From Chloroflexota bacterium (GTDB lineage: Bacteria > Chloroflexota > Anaerolineae > Anaerolineales > Villigracilaceae), in contig JAAENC010000550.1 of assembly GCA_024224815.1 (NCBI GenBank), forward strand, positions 1 to 41,736: a stretch of DNA of 41,736 nucleotides, written 5' to 3'. The notes beneath the pieces are model-generated. The model searched no databases. It was not told the origin of the DNA and saw nothing but the letters and a program-made list of their open reading frames with translations. A program made the position numbers and the translations under genes. Below, piece after piece: positions 1-7,349 of the stretch. The first letter of the stretch is position 1, and each line of letters starts with the position of its first letter.

Positions 1-73
1 ATATATTCGCTTTCTGAGAAGGCTTGCAGTTCCAGAAAAACATCCGTCAGGCTGCTGGAATTCATATCAAAAA

Positions 74-1249
74 ATGAGCCTGTCCAGACCCCCTCCAGAT
101 GAAGAGTTTGAGAAACTGTCTCTGCACTATTTTCCGACATGCTCCAGAATGATAGGCGAAAATCGAGCGAAGTATGAGGCTGATGATCGCCACCATCTTT
201 ATAAGCAATATTTGAAAATTCTGGCAAAACATCAACCACCTGTTTTCATCATGGAAAACGTAAAAGGACTAATTTCTGCTACTCTAAATGGAGAAAATAC
301 TTTTGAACTAATACAAGCAGATCTTAAGAATCCAACAGAAGCAACACAAATTAACACAGACAAACCGGCTTTCTATAAATTGTTCTCCGTGGTGAAGGAA
401 ATATCACAAGATGAAGAAGTGGGTTCAAGAGATTTTGTTGTTAGGGCTGAGAATTATGCAATTCCACAATCAAGGCACAGAGTTATTATTTTGGGAATTC
501 GAGAAGATTTTCACGATACTTCACCAGATATTTTGCAGGAAAAGCATCAGGTTTTCATCGAAGAGGTTATAGGAGATTTACCAAAATTACGAAGTGGTTT
601 ATCAAAGGAAGAAGATTCACTACAAATTTGGCATGAGGTCATAAAAGAGATCCCCAATCAAAAATGGATTGAAGATTTAGATATTGATGTACAAAATGAA
701 ATCAGGGATTTCGCAAAACTGGGAAAAGTAACTCTTAATCGGGGAGGAAAATGCGTGCTTCGAACAGCCTCTCCGGAAAAACATACTGATTGGTATCTGG
801 ATGAAAAATTAAACGGGGTTTGCAATCACGAAACCCGCGCCCATATTCGCAAAGATTTGCATCGTTATTTTTTTTCAGCAGTATACACAAAAGTACATAA
901 ACGGTTTCCAAGACTTGTTGATTATCCCCTTGACTTGCTCCCTAATCATAAAAATGCATATGAGGCACGAAAAAACTCGAAGTTTGCAGATCGTTTTCGT
1001 GTTCAATTGGAAGGGCAACCTTCAACAACCATTGTTTCCCATATCAGTAAGGATGGTCACTACTTTATTCATTACGACCCTACACAGTGCAGAAGCTTAA
1101 CCGTCCGAGAAGCTGCTCGTCTTCAAACCTTCCCTGATAATTATTTTTTTGAAGGTCCAAGAACACATCAATACCACCAGGTTGGAAATGCCGTCCCTCC
1201 ATTGTTGGCAAAGCAAATAGCTGAAATTGTTGCCAAATTATTCGAATAA
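74..1249 (+). CDS. DNA cytosine-5 methyltransferase, 5'-truncated (Dcm type)
   Basis: C-terminal three quarters of a C5 DNA methyltransferase of the type that travels with vsr. Visible motifs are motif VI (MENVKG, residues 60-65), motif VIII (QSRHRVIILGI, about 131-141), the target-recognition region, motif IX (REAARLQTFPD) and motif X (GNAVPPLLAKQIA). The family normally begins with the SAM-binding FxGxG loop (motif I) and the catalytic PCQ loop (motif IV). Both are absent: recognisable homology begins at SRM (about residue 24), just where the PCQ loop should have ended. The frame stays open upstream to the window edge, but that upstream peptide does not resemble a methyltransferase. It is therefore a broken gene, or the 5' part is separated by a rearrangement or an assembly join. 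As it stands it cannot methylate. The vsr gene follows after 3 nt. Confidence 0.85.
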   Translation: MSLSRPPPDEEFEKLSLHYFPTCSRMIGENRAKYEADDRHHLYKQYLKILAKHQPPVFIMENVKGLISATLNGENTFELIQADLKNPTEATQINTDKPAFYKLFSVVKEISQDEEVGSRDFVVRAENYAIPQSRHRVIILGIREDFHDTSPDILQEKHQVFIEEVIGDLPKLRSGLSKEEDSLQIWHEVIKEIPNQKWIEDLDIDVQNEIRDFAKLGKVTLNRGGKCVLRTASPEKHTDWYLDEKLNGVCNHETRAHIRKDLHRYFFSAVYTKVHKRFPRLVDYPLDLLPNHKNAYEARKNSKFADRFRVQLEGQPSTTIVSHISKDGHYFIHYDPTQCRSLTVREAARLQTFPDNYFFEGPRTHQYHQVGNAVPPLLAKQIAEIVAKLFE

Positions 1250-1252
1250 AAA

Positions 1253-1660
1253 ATGAGTGATGTATTTACACCCAAAAAGCGTTCAGAAGTAATGTCAAAG
1301 ATCAAGGGGAAGGGAAATAAGAGCACTGAACTATTGCTGGCAAGCATAATGAGAAAACATCACATAACCGGCTGGCGCAGAAATCAACCAGTTTTTGGAA
1401 AGCCAGACTTTATATTTCGAAAACAAAAAGTGGCTATCTTTGTTGATGGTTGTTTTTGGCATTGTTGCCCACAGCATTCAAATGTTCCGAAAAACAACAG
1501 AGAGTTCTGGGAGAAAAAGCTGAATGCGAACAAGGAGCGAGACCTGTTGGTCACAAAAACTTTGCAGAAAAAAGGGTGGAATGTTATTAGAATATGGGAA
1601 CATGAACTAAAAGAGCCTGATATAGTAGCAAGTAAAATTACATCTACTATAAATCAATAA
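1253..1660 (+). CDS. vsr: Very short patch repair endonuclease Vsr
   Basis: 135-aa endonuclease that nicks 5' of the T in T:G mismatches left by deamination of 5-methylcytosine, starting very short patch repair. Family landmarks are all present: N-terminal TPKKRSEVMSKIKGKGNKST, the metal-binding Asp in KPDFIF (about residue 52), the FVDGCFWH block with catalytic His (about 70), zinc-binding Cys/His residues in HCCPQH, then EFWEKKLNANKERD and IWEHEL. Length is normal. It starts 3 nt after the methyltransferase stop, so the two are translationally coupled, as is usual for dcm-vsr pairs. The gene looks intact although its methyltransferase partner is not. Confidence 0.95.
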   Translation: MSDVFTPKKRSEVMSKIKGKGNKSTELLLASIMRKHHITGWRRNQPVFGKPDFIFRKQKVAIFVDGCFWHCCPQHSNVPKNNREFWEKKLNANKERDLLVTKTLQKKGWNVIRIWEHELKEPDIVASKITSTINQ

Positions 1661-1661
1661 A

Positions 1662-1694
1662 AAAAGCCGAGCATCTCAAAAGACCTCGGCTTTT
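1662..1694. terminator. Bidirectional rho-independent terminator
   Basis: AAAAGCCGAG at 1662-1671 pairs with CTCGGCTTTT at 1685-1694 around a 13-nt loop. The stem is GC-rich, with A and T tracts on both sides. It sits between the convergent vsr (+) and LLM oxidoreductase (-) genes and can serve both. Confidence 0.85.
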
Positions 1695-1719
1695 CACTTT
1701 CTAACCTTAAACCTGCAAC

Positions 1720-2718
1720 CTAAAATCCCCCCAACAACTCTCTCCAAAAATCATCCTTTTCACCTGGCACAAAAGGCGTATAAACCGTGAGTCTATCGAC
1801 CAGACCCTTATAGCGTTTTTTCAGCGCAGCGGGCAGCTCGGCGGGCGAATCGGCGTAGGTCACAAATTCTTCGAGCATCTCGTCCGTGATCAACATCGGC
1901 ATTTCTGCCCATTCTTTTTTCGCGGCGTGGCCGGTCAATTTTTCGGCGGTCTCGCTCCAACCGTGATGCGCCATGACCCGTTTATAGGAAGGTGTCGAAG
2001 CATAAAAAGCGATCTGCATCCGCGCGAAATTTGCCTCCTCGGGCGAAGTCGCCACGAAAGCACTCAATGAGACAGAAATATTTTCGCGCTCACGTCCATT
2101 TTTAGATGCCCCCTCTACGATAACCGGATTCAAAACCTCCCGCAGATAACGTGGCGAGTTAAAAGGATGCGCGTGGAAACCATCGCAAACTTCACCAGCC
2201 AGACGGGCTAATCCCGTATTCACGCCTGCAATATAAATTGGGATTTCAGGATAATCAATTTTTCCGGGATTGAAGAAGGGCGTCATCAACCTTAATTTAT
2301 AATAGTCTCCGTTAAAAGAAAGTCTTTCGCCAGTCTGCCACGTATTCCACAAGGCACGCACCGCGCCAATTTGCTCTCTCAACTTCCCCACAACGGAATC
2401 AGGCCAACTCATCCCAAAGCGTTTCGTGATATGCCCCTTAACCTGCGTCCCCAACCCAAGGATAAATCTCCCCTCCGATTGAGCGGCCAAATCCCAGGCT
2501 GTATAGGCAATATCCCCGGGCGAGCGCGCAAAAGAGATCGCCACCGCCGTGCCCATTTCCATTTTCGATGTATGCTCGGCAATCAGCGCGTGTGGCAAAA
2601 AAGCATCGTGCTGAGTCTCGGTTGTCCAGAGTGCGTCAAATCCCATCTCCTCGGCGGCCTTCGCCACAACGGGAACATCTTTCAAATGCATCGGGGGCAA
2701 AACGGCATCGAATTTCAT
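1720..2718 (-). CDS. LLM-class F420-dependent oxidoreductase (luciferase-like)
   Basis: 332-aa (beta/alpha)8 luciferase-like monooxygenase family enzyme, likely using coenzyme F420 for a hydride transfer. The substrate is not deducible. The family pattern is clear: MKFDAVLPP start, EEMGFDALWTTETQHDAFLPHALIAEHT, the nonprolyl cis-peptide strand around MGTAVAISFARSP, then ILGLGTQVKGHITKRFGMSW and IPIYIAGVNTGLARLAGEVCDGFHAHPF. It resembles the TIGR03617-like branch of predicted F420 enzymes. A strong AGAGGAG ribosome site lies just upstream of the ATG. It is monocistronic, with the shared terminator behind it and a REP-like repeat in front. Confidence 0.9.
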   Translation of the reverse strand: MKFDAVLPPMHLKDVPVVAKAAEEMGFDALWTTETQHDAFLPHALIAEHTSKMEMGTAVAISFARSPGDIAYTAWDLAAQSEGRFILGLGTQVKGHITKRFGMSWPDSVVGKLREQIGAVRALWNTWQTGERLSFNGDYYKLRLMTPFFNPGKIDYPEIPIYIAGVNTGLARLAGEVCDGFHAHPFNSPRYLREVLNPVIVEGASKNGRERENISVSLSAFVATSPEEANFARMQIAFYASTPSYKRVMAHHGWSETAEKLTGHAAKKEWAEMPMLITDEMLEEFVTYADSPAELPAALKKRYKGLVDRLTVYTPFVPGEKDDFWRELLGGF

Positions 2719-2736
2719 TTTGATCTCCTCTAATTT

Positions 2737-2829
2737 ATGTCATTGCGAGGACGGTTTTATCGTCCGAAGCAATCTCCTGTACTGTGCGGGAGATCGCCGC
2801 ATCGGGCTGAAGCCCTCCTCGCGATGACA
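2737..2829. repeat. REP-like CATTGCGAG palindromic repeat, copy 1
   Basis: Begins GTCATTGCGAGGA and ends TCCTCGCGATGAC, so the ends pair as an imperfect long hairpin. An internal GAAGCAATCTCC block lies between them. The same layout recurs at 22115-22192 and, decayed, at 34912-35035. It lies in the upstream region of the LLM oxidoreductase. Downstream to 2973 are only AT-rich, weakly repetitive bases of the (T)TCTTTGTG/TTCTTCGTG type. Confidence 0.75.
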
Positions 2830-2973
2830 TTAACTCTACAGAATCCCTTTTAAACAATTTCTGAACGCAAAGAGGCACAATTTTTAAAAGCTTTTCTTAG
2901 TGATTCTTTGTGTTCTTCGTGTTTAATATTTTAATCTTTTCTCCGTGCTCTCCGTGCACTCTGTGGTGAAACA

Positions 2974-4020
2974 CTAACTCAATAAATAAGCCATCACCCA
3001 CTGAGCCGTAGCCACCAGAGCATCGGTGTGCGTGCGTTCATAATTATGCGAAGCCTCCACCCCCGGCCCAATTAGCGCGTGCGCAACATCTGCACCGGCA
3101 CGCATCGCCGCGCTCGCATCTGAGCCATAATAAGGGTAAATATCCACTTTATAGGCAATTTCATTCTCATCCGCCAACTTCCGCAAATGATTAGACAAAC
3201 CATGATGATAAGGCCCGCTGCTATCTTTGACACAGATCGTTGCATGAAACTCATCGGATGTCTGCCCCTCACCAATCGCCGCCATATCGACAGCCACCAA
3301 TTCGGATATTTCGGATGGAAGTCCCGCCGGAGCGCCATGCCCCACCTCTTCAAAATTGCTGATTAAAAAATAGACGCTTCGCGCCGGTTTTAGGCCTGCT
3401 TCCGTTAAAGAGGCAACTGCCGCCAAAATAGCAGCCACCGAGGCTTTATCATCCAAAAATCGTGAGCGGATAAATCCATTCGTGATCTCTGTCCGCGTAT
3501 CAAAAGCCACATAATCCCCAACTTCGATGCCCAGTTCACGCGTTTCTTTAGCTGAAGTCGTCCGCGCATCCAAACGGATTTCCATCGTCGCGGGGCTGCG
3601 TTCTTCCTTATAAACCTTATCCGCATGAACGTGCGTGGATGCTTTATGGAACATATAAGAACCGCGAATTTTCTCCCCGCTCTGCGTAATAACCCAACAC
3701 CCCTCGGTTTCTACGCCATTTAACATCAACCCGCCAAGCTGCGTGATCTGCAACCTGCCATTTGGCTTGACCACTTTCACCATCCCACCGAGCGTATCGG
3801 TATGAGCCGTCAACGCGCGCGGCGATTCATCGGATTGTCCCTGCCATTTAATAACCAACGAACCTTTATTTGTCCGCCGCATCGTCAAATCAGGGAATGT
3901 GGAAAAAGCTTTTTCAATCAACGTAATCGCATTATCCGTATATCCCGTTGGGGAGGGCGTATTCAACAACTCGACCAGAAAATCGAGCATTTTTTCGTTG
4001 TTTATTTTGGGTAACGTCAT
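2974..4020 (-). CDS. M42-family metallopeptidase (aminopeptidase/endoglucanase-like)
   Basis: 348-aa cytosolic M42 peptidase, expected to form a large hollow multimer that removes N-terminal residues from peptides. The binuclear metal ligands and catalytic acids are visible in order: His73 and Asp75 in TAHTDTLGG, Asp190 or Asp191 in SRFLDDKAS, the Glu pair 224-225 in SNFEEVGHG, Asp245 in VAVDMA and His330 in ERTHTD. Length is typical. The start is supported by AAGGAAAA seven bases upstream of the ATG. A REP-like repeat follows, and a long repeat-rich non-coding stretch precedes it. Confidence 0.92.
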   Translation of the reverse strand: MTLPKINNEKMLDFLVELLNTPSPTGYTDNAITLIEKAFSTFPDLTMRRTNKGSLVIKWQGQSDESPRALTAHTDTLGGMVKVVKPNGRLQITQLGGLMLNGVETEGCWVITQSGEKIRGSYMFHKASTHVHADKVYKEERSPATMEIRLDARTTSAKETRELGIEVGDYVAFDTRTEITNGFIRSRFLDDKASVAAILAAVASLTEAGLKPARSVYFLISNFEEVGHGAPAGLPSEISELVAVDMAAIGEGQTSDEFHATICVKDSSGPYHHGLSNHLRKLADENEIAYKVDIYPYYGSDASAAMRAGADVAHALIGPGVEASHNYERTHTDALVATAQWVMAYLLS

Positions 4021-4046
4021 TTTATTTTCCTTTTAGTTATGCTTTT

Positions 4047-4133
4047 TCTCCCCTAAATTCCACGTTCTCGGAATTTGGGGGATGCGAAGCAGTTTCTTTT
4101 CCAGATGCCCGTTAGGGCAGAGGGGGCTGCTTT
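4047..4133. repeat. Dispersed palindromic repeat family B, copy 1
   Basis: Two hairpin units: CTCCCCTAAATTCC paired with GGAATTTGGGGGA, followed by GATGCCCGTTAGGGCAGAGG and GGGCTG. The same composite is found in reverse orientation at 17100-17168, and a diverged form at 21958-22030. Confidence 0.65.
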
Positions 4134-4149
4134 TTTTGCAAAGCCGAAC

Positions 4150-4174
4150 TGCAACGCACCTTAAGGTGCAATGC
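4150..4174. repeat. Small hairpin, first of a related pair
   Basis: TGCAACGCACC-TTAA-GGTGCAATGC folds as a short stem with GCACC/GGTGC at the tip. Its outer bases (TGCAACGCA / TGCAATGC) match the hairpin at 4331-4358, while the tip sequences differ. Confidence 0.5.
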
Positions 4175-4330
4175 CGTTCTAACCTTAAGGCGCGAAAAAA
4201 GACTTAGAGCCTATCCTAAAAACAATTATCAAGAATTGCATTGCACTTGTAGCGGAGCGGAAAGTGCGTACCACAAGGGCATGATATTGCAAGTCGGGGC
4301 ATCAGTCAATTTCTCTAGCTAGACTCGCTG

Positions 4331-4358
4331 TGCAACGCATCCATTCGGATGCAATGCA
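4331..4358. repeat. Small hairpin, second of a related pair
   Basis: TGCAACGCATCC, loop ATTC, then GGATGCAATGCA. The outer arms equal those of the hairpin at 4150-4174 but the tip is different, as expected of a stem kept by compensatory change. Confidence 0.5.
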
Positions 4359-4408
4359 CAGCTCCCCGCATTTTTAGAATAGATACTTAGAGATCTGCGT
4401 CTTGGCGG

Positions 4409-4834
4409 TTAATCACTTAAACCTTCAAACTCAGAAATCTTCTTCCTCATCACATCGGGAATGGGAATCGTCTTCTGCTTATGATAATCAAAAGCTACCA
4501 AAATTACATATCCCGAAGCAAAAATTTCACCGCTTTCTGCATGAACAATGCTCTGCTCCACCGTCATCGATTTATTCCCCAATCTACAGGTGCATACACC
4601 GGCTTTGACCGGCATCCCATACTCAACGGATGCGTGATAAGTCACTTTTGACTCAGCCAGAGTCACGCCGACATCCATAAAAGATTGCCCGGGCGTAAAC
4701 AGCCCCAACTCAACAAAATAACGAATACGCGCCTGCTCGAAATAAGTCAGGTATTTGGAATTGTTCAAGTGTCCCTGCGGGTCAAGGTCACCATAGCGAA
4801 CTTCAATAGGGTGAAAGAATTTAATTTTGGACAT
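4409..4834 (-). CDS. Acyl-CoA thioesterase, 4HBT / YbgC-like hotdog fold
   Basis: 141-aa hotdog-fold thioesterase expected to hydrolyse an acyl-CoA. The YbgC/4HBT signature is visible near the start: VRYGDLDPQGHLNNSKYLTYFEQARIRY, containing the catalytic Asp of the D-x-D/N-x-x-G-H-x-N pattern. The rest follows the family (VGVTLAESKVTYHASVEYGMPVKAGV, ASGYVILVAFD). I place the start at MSKIKFF (4834). The frame is open further upstream but only because it runs into the MITE at 4883-5025. No Shine-Dalgarno precedes 4834, but TATAAT lies 7 nt upstream, so a leaderless or near-leaderless transcript is likely. Confidence 0.88.
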   Translation of the reverse strand: MSKIKFFHPIEVRYGDLDPQGHLNNSKYLTYFEQARIRYFVELGLFTPGQSFMDVGVTLAESKVTYHASVEYGMPVKAGVCTCRLGNKSMTVEQSIVHAESGEIFASGYVILVAFDYHKQKTIPIPDVMRKKISEFEGLSD

Positions 4835-4841
4835 AGGTCTT

Positions 4842-4847
4842 ATTATA
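4842..4847 (-). promoter_or_regulatory. -10 box of the thioesterase gene
   Basis: TATAAT on the minus strand ends 7 nt before the ATG at 4834. No convincing -35 box is seen. The distance implies transcription starting at or next to the start codon. Confidence 0.45.
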
Positions 4848-4882
4848 TCCCCCAAACTCATAGACCCGAAAGGTTTTATTAG

Positions 4883-5025
4883 TAGGACTTTCGCTTTCAA
4901 AGAAAATGAGAGAGTGCGTCGCACCTATTTCGACAAAATAATACTTATCGATAAGCATTTTACTGATTTATCGGCAAAATCTTACCGGTTAGGTGCGACG
5001 CACTCCTGCACGAGCGAAAGCCCTA
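4883..5025. mobile_element. 143-bp MITE-like element, copy 1
   Basis: Non-coding element with 13-bp terminal inverted repeats (TAGGACTTTCGCT left, AGCGAAAGCCCTA right, one mismatch), flanked by the 5-bp direct repeat ATTAG (4878-4882 and 5026-5030), a target-site duplication. Internal layout: 29-bp arm, GAGTGCGTCGCACC (4912-4925), 66-bp core, GGTGCGACGCACTC (4992-5005), 20-bp arm. Each 14-mer contains an 11-bp odd-centred palindrome, GTGCG-N-CGCAC. It sits 48 bp upstream of the thioesterase ATG. The second copy is at 34687-34829. Confidence 0.85.
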
Positions 5026-5107
5026 ATTAGACGCTTTCCTGAAAATCTAACCTTGAAAAGGCAAACTCTGCTCTCTTATGGAACTTCTTGAAAGCTTTCG
5101 GGTCTTT

Positions 5108-5812
5108 TTATCGACAATAATTTGCCAAAGCCTTCTTATTGCAAACCTTGATTTTCCCTTTTTCTGTCATTGCAATTAGCTCTTGCTGCTTGAAAAGCGC
5201 AATCGCCTGGTTAACTCGCTTTCGAGACGCCCCAACCAAGTCCGCAATATCACCCTGTGTCAGCCGAATCGGGATACGCACCTCGCCGATTTCGTTTTTC
5301 TGCCCATATTTATCGGCAAAAGCCAAAAGTTGACGTGCAACACGCCCGTTCACGTCAAGCGTGGCAAGCGCCTGTATCAGCTCATTGGCCAAGCGCACTC
5401 GCGCAGAAAGTATCCGCACCAAATTAAGCGAGATTTGCGGAAATTCCTCCAGGCAAAGCTGAAAAGCGCGGCTATCCATCCATAATAAAATCGAATCTTC
5501 CAGTGTTACTGCGCTGGCAGAACGGCCGGCGCTATCGACCAGACTCATCTCCCCGAGCGTGTCGCCAGGGCCTAAAATCGCCAAAATCACATCTCGCCCA
5601 TCTTCCTGCTCCATATGAATTTTGACCGTCCCGCTCAAAATCAGATAAACGACCTCGCCCGGCTCTTCGGCGGTGATAATATCTGCGCCCGCAGGGCTAA
5701 CCCGCCGGTGCGTATATTCCCCCACACGCGCCAAATCAGTGGGCGATAGTCCCTGAAAAAGATCAATATAAGTGAGCAGGTTTTGGGTATCTTCTGTATT
5801 CATCTTTAGCAT
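5108..5812 (-). CDS. Crp/Fnr-family transcriptional regulator
   Basis: 234-aa regulator: N-terminal cyclic-nucleotide-binding beta-barrel (about residues 15-130, with GDTLGEMSLVDSAGRSASAVTLED matching the phosphate-binding cassette), dimer helix, and C-terminal winged helix-turn-helix (RLTQGDIADLVGASRKRVNQAIALFKQQ, about 182-210). The cassette keeps Gly-Glu and Arg-Ser-Ala, compatible with binding cAMP or a similar nucleotide. No FNR-type N-terminal cysteines are present, so oxygen sensing is unlikely. GGAGAGG lies 7 nt before the ATG. The gene starts 1 nt after the stop of the metallo-beta-lactamase gene, so the two form an operon with coupled translation. Confidence 0.9.
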   Translation of the reverse strand: MLKMNTEDTQNLLTYIDLFQGLSPTDLARVGEYTHRRVSPAGADIITAEEPGEVVYLILSGTVKIHMEQEDGRDVILAILGPGDTLGEMSLVDSAGRSASAVTLEDSILLWMDSRAFQLCLEEFPQISLNLVRILSARVRLANELIQALATLDVNGRVARQLLAFADKYGQKNEIGEVRIPIRLTQGDIADLVGASRKRVNQAIALFKQQELIAMTEKGKIKVCNKKALANYCR

Positions 5813-5813
5813 T

Positions 5814-6788
5814 TTACATCCTCTCCGCGATACTGTCAGCCTTTTGCTCGTGCAATTTCAAAAAGATCTTTTCTTCATCAAGTCTTATCCGCAAACCCTC
5901 ACGAGCCGCAAGACTTTCAGGAAAAATACGTTGTGCGCGCGCTTCGTTTTCAGCTACGGCTTTGTCGTCATAATTGGGATCATGATGAAATAAAAGCAAC
6001 TGCCCCACATCCGCTGCTTTTGCCATTTCGCAAGCCATTTCTACGGTCGAGTGCCCATAGCCTTGCGTAGAAGGTATGCCATGATAATGCGCCTGCGTAT
6101 ACTGCGCATCGTGGATCAGCAAATCTGCGCCGCGCGCAAAATTCGCCAAACGTTGGTCAACGCCCGCATATCCCTCTGTATCTGTCGCATAAACGATGGA
6201 TTTCCCGCGCCATTCCACTCTATAAATTAACACCCCACCCGGATGGGCATAAGAATGATGGGTTTTGACAAGCACCGCGTCGCCCGTAAGCCCCGCGTCG
6301 CCCGTGTTCCCTTGGCTTGCTCCCGTTATATTGGCATCTCCCGCGAAAACAACAATTTCGTCATGCTCTCGCACAGCCTTTATCGTTTTCCTCGACGCCA
6401 TTTCATTCAACGAAATCGGAAAACTCTGTGGAGATTGGTTGCTTTCCAATATGCTCCTCAGCTTTTTATCCGAAGAGGCAGGTCCGAAAACTTGTATATG
6501 TGCCGAAGGTATATAAGCGGGCACAAAAAATGGAAAACCCTGAATATGATCGTGATGTAAATGGCTCAAAAATAATGAAACCTTAATTTCTTTTCGGCTT
6601 TGTGCGGCTTCTCTGGCTATTTTTCTCCCCAGAGGGATAATCCCCGTTCCCGCATCAAAAATGAGCCGCTCATTTCCTGCACGAATCTCCACACAGGATG
6701 TGTTTCCGCCAAATCTCAGCGTATCTTTTCCAGGTGCGGGGTAAGAACCACGCACACCCCAAAATAGAACTTCCAAATTCTGATTCAT
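5814..6788 (-). CDS. MBL-fold metal-dependent hydrolase (cyclic phosphodiesterase/RNase Z-like)
   Basis: 324-aa metallo-beta-lactamase fold hydrolase. Metal ligands: LSHLHHDHIQG (HxHxDH), THHSYAHPGG, the bridging Asp in YATDTEGY, and FHHDP near the end. The N-terminal GVRGSYPAPGKDTLRFGGNTSCVEI is typical of the group annotated as class II-like cyclic-nucleotide phosphodiesterases/RNase Z-like hydrolases. A low-complexity insert rich in TGDA (two 13-bp direct repeats, 18 nt apart, at 6275 and 6293) lies before the THHS ligand. Start at 6788 is chosen for GGAGG nine bases upstream. Pairing with a cyclic-nucleotide-binding regulator suggests, but does not prove, a nucleotide-degrading role. Confidence 0.85.
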   Translation of the reverse strand: MNQNLEVLFWGVRGSYPAPGKDTLRFGGNTSCVEIRAGNERLIFDAGTGIIPLGRKIAREAAQSRKEIKVSLFLSHLHHDHIQGFPFFVPAYIPSAHIQVFGPASSDKKLRSILESNQSPQSFPISLNEMASRKTIKAVREHDEIVVFAGDANITGASQGNTGDAGLTGDAVLVKTHHSYAHPGGVLIYRVEWRGKSIVYATDTEGYAGVDQRLANFARGADLLIHDAQYTQAHYHGIPSTQGYGHSTVEMACEMAKAADVGQLLLFHHDPNYDDKAVAENEARAQRIFPESLAAREGLRIRLDEEKIFLKLHEQKADSIAERM

Positions 6789-6928
6789 CTTTCTGCCTCC
6801 GTTATCTCTAAATCTACTTATATTATCTTTGGGAGGCAGGAGAGGCACAAGGAAATATTTCCCACAAAAACTGGGAAGTTGGGGATGAAGCTCCCACTCT
6901 TGTTGAAAGAATGGGAGCAAGGGAGTGT

Positions 6929-7111
6929 TTATATCAATTTCTCAACAATCAGCAAAAAATCGACGGAGGCAGTTGCGCCCATGAGTTGGAAGGTGGGCTT
7001 AACGTTGGGAATAATTGAGACCACTTCGCCTCTAAGCCTGTTCAGGAACTCTTCTAATCGATCTTGATCTTCCGTCATTTTCAGTGGGAAGCGGTGGATT
7101 TTGTATTTCAT
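6929..7111 (-). CDS. Small conserved-type protein of unknown function (DUF4177-like)
   Basis: 60-aa soluble protein beginning MKYKIHRFPLKMTEDQDRLE and ending in FLLIVEKLI. The MKYK start, the central LEEFLNRLRGEVVSIIPNV segment and the hydrophobic C-terminal strand resemble DUF4177-type mini-proteins, but the match is from memory and weak. Start 7111 is taken because GGAG lies 11 nt upstream. An ATG 5 nt earlier hits a stop immediately. The gene is upstream of, and co-directional with, the MBL/Crp pair. Function unknown. Confidence 0.6.
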   Translation of the reverse strand: MKYKIHRFPLKMTEDQDRLEEFLNRLRGEVVSIIPNVKPTFQLMGATASVDFLLIVEKLI

Positions 7112-7210
7112 TTCATTTTCTCCTTTTGCCCTTTTATCAGGGTAGGGCATCTTATTAACTGATGTTACGCAGACAGGTTGTTTTTAGGTCTTTCTTGCGT
7201 TTTGCCCCCA

Positions 7211-7268
7211 TCCTAACCTTCCCCCTTAGGGGGAAGGGACAAATTCTCCCCCTGAGGGGGTAATCTGC
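7211..7268. repeat. CCCCCTTAGGGGG-type double hairpin
   Basis: Two adjacent hairpins, CTTCCCCCTTAGGGGGAAG and CTCCCCCTGAGGGGG, between the divergently placed small gene (-) and the nuclease gene (+). No gene is present in 7112-7349 apart from this repeat and the promoter at 7332-7340. Confidence 0.6.
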
Positions 7269-7331
7269 ATAACATTTAAAGTATATAAAATCCAGCATCA
7301 GAGAACAAGCGGATTTTTTTTAGAATAAATG

Positions 7332-7340
7332 TGCTAAAAT
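7332..7340 (+). promoter_or_regulatory. Extended -10 promoter of the Cas4-like gene
   Basis: TGCTAAAAT is an extended -10 element (TGn plus TAAAAT) ending 9 nt before the ATG at 7350. There is no Shine-Dalgarno sequence. Transcription should begin within a few bases of the start codon. Confidence 0.5.
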
Positions 7341-7349
7341 GTAAACCCT

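Larger units (their letters stand above)
4021..4408. other. Repeat-filled intergenic region
   Basis: 388 bases without a gene. It holds one copy of a CCCCTAAATTCC-type repeat (4047-4133), two related small hairpins (4150-4174 and 4331-4358) and an imperfect inverted pair (about 4205-4222 against 4371-4389, both ending in CTAAAAA when read inward). No RNA gene or coding frame is supported. Confidence 0.6.

Noticed and set aside
4835-4924. Longer thioesterase start at 4924
   Set aside because: The 30 extra residues come from flank and MITE sequence. The protein family starts at MSKIKFF, next to a TATAAT box.
4827-5030. Small protein encoded by the MITE (VRRTYFDK...GATHS), with a similar frame on the minus strand of copy 2
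   Set aside because: Similarity of the two peptides follows from DNA similarity of the inverted cores. There is no ribosome site, and the frames run through terminal repeats.
6262-6350. Frameshift in the MBL hydrolase at the TGDA-rich segment
   Set aside because: The frame is continuous and metal ligands follow in order. The segment is a low-complexity in-frame insert with two 13-bp direct repeats.
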